The translations under genes and the position numbers were made by a program. From assembly GCA_030606485.1 (NCBI GenBank), contig JAUWGH010000008.1, forward strand, positions 124,001 to 188,000: a DNA stretch of 64,000 bases, in the 5' to 3' direction. This document shows positions 62,525 through 64,000 of the stretch, in pieces (position 1 is the first letter of the stretch; each line of letters starts with the position of its first letter). The stretch is from Promethearchaeota archaeon (GTDB lineage Archaea > Asgardarchaeota > Lokiarchaeia > Sigyniarchaeales > SOKP01). Under the pieces are notes generated by a model. That model saw only the letters and a program-made list of their open reading frames with translations. It ran no database searches and was not told where the DNA came from.

Positions 62525-63724
62525 ATGTGGTATTTTTTCAGTCCAAATATTGTCTACGGAGAAGACGCTCTTGATTTCTTAGAAAAAATTCCTGGAAACA
62601 AATGTTTTATTGTAACTGATGAAGGTCTTATTAAGCTAGGATATTTAGATATATTAACTGAAAAACTAACAAAATTTGGAAAGGAATTTAAAGTATTTAG
62701 CGAAGTAGAATCAGATCCTCATGAAGAAACTGTTTTAAAAGCGAGAGAACATTGTATCTTTTACAAACCAGACATCATAATTGGATTTGGAGGTGGTTCT
62801 CCAATAGATACTGCCAAAGCAGTTAGAGCTTTATATGAATTTCCAAATATGGTTGTTGATGATCTACATCCATTTAACGATGAGTTATTTAAATTAGGTC
62901 AAAAAACAAAAATGGTTGCAATTCCGACAACTAGTGGAACTGGTGCAGAAACTACATGGTCTGTGATTATTAATCGTTTTGAAGATAACTATTGGAGAAA
63001 ATTGGAACAAGCTCATAAGGCATTTATTCCTGATATCGCTATTGTAGATCCAATATTTACGGTTGGAATGCCCCCAAAATTAACGGCAGGAACTGGTTTA
63101 GACGCAGTTGCTCATTCAATTGAAGGATTATTTTCTGTATGGCGCAATGATTTCAGTGACGCAATGAGTTATAAAGCATTAGAACTTATTTTTGAATATC
63201 TTCCTAAAGCATATAAAAATCCAAATGATATGGAAGCAAGAGATAAAATGCATCAAGCAGCTACTATGGCAGGCTTAGCTTTTGGAAATTCGCAAGCCAA
63301 TCTAGGTCATAGCATGGGTCATGCATTGGGAGCAGTATATCATACTCATCATGGCTTAGCGGTTGGACTATTCTTGCCTTATAATATGCAATATTGTATA
63401 AATAACCCAGATGAAAATGATAAAACAGTTGCAATCTTGGCAAAAAATGCTAAATTATTGAACTTTGCAAAATGGGATACCAATGATAAAGAAGCTGCAA
63501 AGATTCTTGTCAAGAAAGTTAAGGAATTACAGAAATTAGTTGATTTTCCTCAATCTTTAAAAGAGTTAGATATTCCAAAAGAAGATTTAGATAAAAACTT
63601 AGATCATCTTGTAAGTTTGTGCTTTCAATCAAGTAGTTCTGTGATGTCTCCTAGATCAGCGGATGGAGAAGCATTTCGAAAATTATTTACATATGCCTAT
63701 GAAGGCAAAGATATTGATTTTTAA
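62525..63724 (+). CDS. Iron-dependent alcohol dehydrogenase
   Basis: A 399-residue group III Fe-ADH. NAD(P) loop GFGGGSPIDTAKA, TTSGTGAETTW, DPIFTVGMPPKLTAGTGLDAVAHSIEG with the first metal Asp/His ligands, GHSMGHALGAVYHTHHGLAVGLFLP with further metal His residues. It reduces aldehydes or oxidises alcohols with NAD(P). GAGGTAAAA before ATG is a plausible SD. The adjacent AOR gene starts 22 nt later, so alcohol to aldehyde to acid can proceed with NAD(P)H and reduced ferredoxin exchange. Confidence 0.93.
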   Translation: MWYFFSPNIVYGEDALDFLEKIPGNKCFIVTDEGLIKLGYLDILTEKLTKFGKEFKVFSEVESDPHEETVLKAREHCIFYKPDIIIGFGGGSPIDTAKAVRALYEFPNMVVDDLHPFNDELFKLGQKTKMVAIPTTSGTGAETTWSVIINRFEDNYWRKLEQAHKAFIPDIAIVDPIFTVGMPPKLTAGTGLDAVAHSIEGLFSVWRNDFSDAMSYKALELIFEYLPKAYKNPNDMEARDKMHQAATMAGLAFGNSQANLGHSMGHALGAVYHTHHGLAVGLFLPYNMQYCINNPDENDKTVAILAKNAKLLNFAKWDTNDKEAAKILVKKVKELQKLVDFPQSLKELDIPKEDLDKNLDHLVSLCFQSSSSVMSPRSADGEAFRKLFTYAYEGKDIDF

Positions 63725-63746
63725 TTAAATATTTGGGTGTATTAAA

Positions 63747-64000
63747 ATAAAAGGATTTAGAGGTAAATTATTAAAGGTTAATCTTACAACAAAAGAAATT
63801 ACTACTGAACCACTAAATGAAGAAATTGCGAAGAATTTCTTAGGGGGTTCTGGCTATGCATGTCGTTATTTATATGATTTAGTTGATAAGGAAACAGATC
63901 CACTTTCAGCTGAAAGCGTTTTGATGATAATGACAGGGCCTCTTTTGGGGACATTCGCCCCTAATACTGGAAGATGGGTAATTTGTGCGAAATCACCTTA
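63747..64000 (+). CDS. Tungsten aldehyde:ferredoxin oxidoreductase, N-terminal part
   Basis: The right-edge fragment reads KGFRGKLLKVNLTTKEITTE, FLGGSGYACRYLYDLVD and MTGPLLGTFAPNTGRWVICAKSP, the N-terminal tungstopterin-binding domain of AOR. The rest lies outside the window. These enzymes oxidise aldehydes to acids and reduce ferredoxin. No ATG, GTG or TTG lies in frame between the preceding in-frame stop (63726-63728) and K-G-F; ATA 63747 (GGTG seven bases upstream) or ATT 63741 could be the start. Coupling with the Fe-ADH upstream suggests one alcohol-oxidation or aldehyde-recycling unit. Confidence 0.85.
   Translation, partial: MKGFRGKLLKVNLTTKEITTEPLNEEIAKNFLGGSGYACRYLYDLVDKETDPLSAESVLMIMTGPLLGTFAPNTGRWVICAKSP

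Noticed and set aside
1-64000. tRNA or rRNA genes, CRISPR arrays and intact insertion sequences.
   Set aside because: No T-arm-like GGTTCGAATCC element with matching acceptor stem, no regularly spaced repeats and no transposase gene were seen by eye; a covariance-model scan would be needed to exclude atypical tRNAs.

Overview
The window looks like a piece of an Asgard archaeal chromosome, most like the Lokiarchaeia. It is very AT-rich (roughly 30% GC by eye, not counted). The information-processing genes are archaeal: PheS with an N-terminal winged helix, a Trm5/Taw2-type tRNA enzyme, a TRM11-like tRNA methyltransferase, archaeal CoaD and DUF1512. Several proteins have eukaryote-like architecture: a tandem E2/RWD-like protein ending in a RING/PHD-like zinc module, an IFT52-like GIFT-domain protein, and a degenerate Ras-like GTPase with a zinc ribbon. 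A number of metabolic genes look bacterial in origin (RNase PH, PurH, fused chorismate mutase-prephenate dehydratase).

The most striking observation is at 1675-2105. The gene for the B12-binding subunit of an acyl-CoA mutase is interrupted by 32 nt carrying in-frame stops. These 32 nt and their flanks fold into a textbook archaeal bulge-helix-bulge (BHB). Cutting both 3-nt bulges at the canonical position removes exactly 32 nt, restores the frame and rebuilds the cobalt-binding D-x-H-x-x-G motif, which the intron splits inside the Asp codon. The mRNA of a core metabolic enzyme therefore appears to need the tRNA-splicing machinery.

Layout. 1-494: edge of a DUF433/DUF5615 toxin-antitoxin pair. 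622-5772 (minus): MeaB GTPase, split B12 subunit, catalytic mutase subunit with unusual active-site residues, then a corrinoid protein and a UroD-family methyltransferase. 5977-10453: beta-lactamase-fold hydrolase, acyl-CoA dehydrogenase, EtfB and a ferredoxin-EtfA fusion; with the acyl-CoA synthetase at 21725 these suggest fatty- or branched-chain acyl-CoA metabolism coupled to ferredoxin. 10506-12807: membrane protein, membrane-anchored esterase, receiver protein. 12906-17062 (minus): endonuclease III, tRNA methyltransferase, GIFT-domain protein, Taw2/Trm5-like enzyme. 17174-24872: LarA-like, PhoD-like, KARI-like proteins, acyl-CoA synthetase, a broken small membrane gene, sirtuin.

25060-30478: two large convergent secreted proteins with C-terminal membrane anchors. 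30604-33543 (minus): zinc-ribbon repeat protein, 7-TM protein, pseudo-GTPase. 33701-41299 (plus): radical SAM protein, IMPDH-like protein, PurH, a small winged-helix regulator and a 905-residue protein of unknown function. 41322-44167 (minus): HAD phosphatase and the E2-like/RING-like protein. 44248-49604 (minus): dTDP-rhamnose-type sugar nucleotide genes, interrupted upstream by a more GC-rich deacetylase-like gene and a truncated second rfbA copy. 50079-56531 (minus): RNase PH, PheA, PheT, PheS, CoaD and a small membrane zinc protein. 56720-64000: DUF1512, an SCP2-like protein, pyruvate phosphate dikinase, a phosphodiesterase, a second SCP2-like protein, an Fe-dependent alcohol dehydrogenase and the start of a tungsten aldehyde:ferredoxin oxidoreductase.

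No rRNA, tRNA, CRISPR array or intact insertion sequence was recognised. Several starts are preceded by G(A)GGTG or GTGA about 5 nt upstream, consistent with an archaeal Shine-Dalgarno signal. Three genes have no ATG, GTG or TTG at the expected start and may begin with AUU or AUA.
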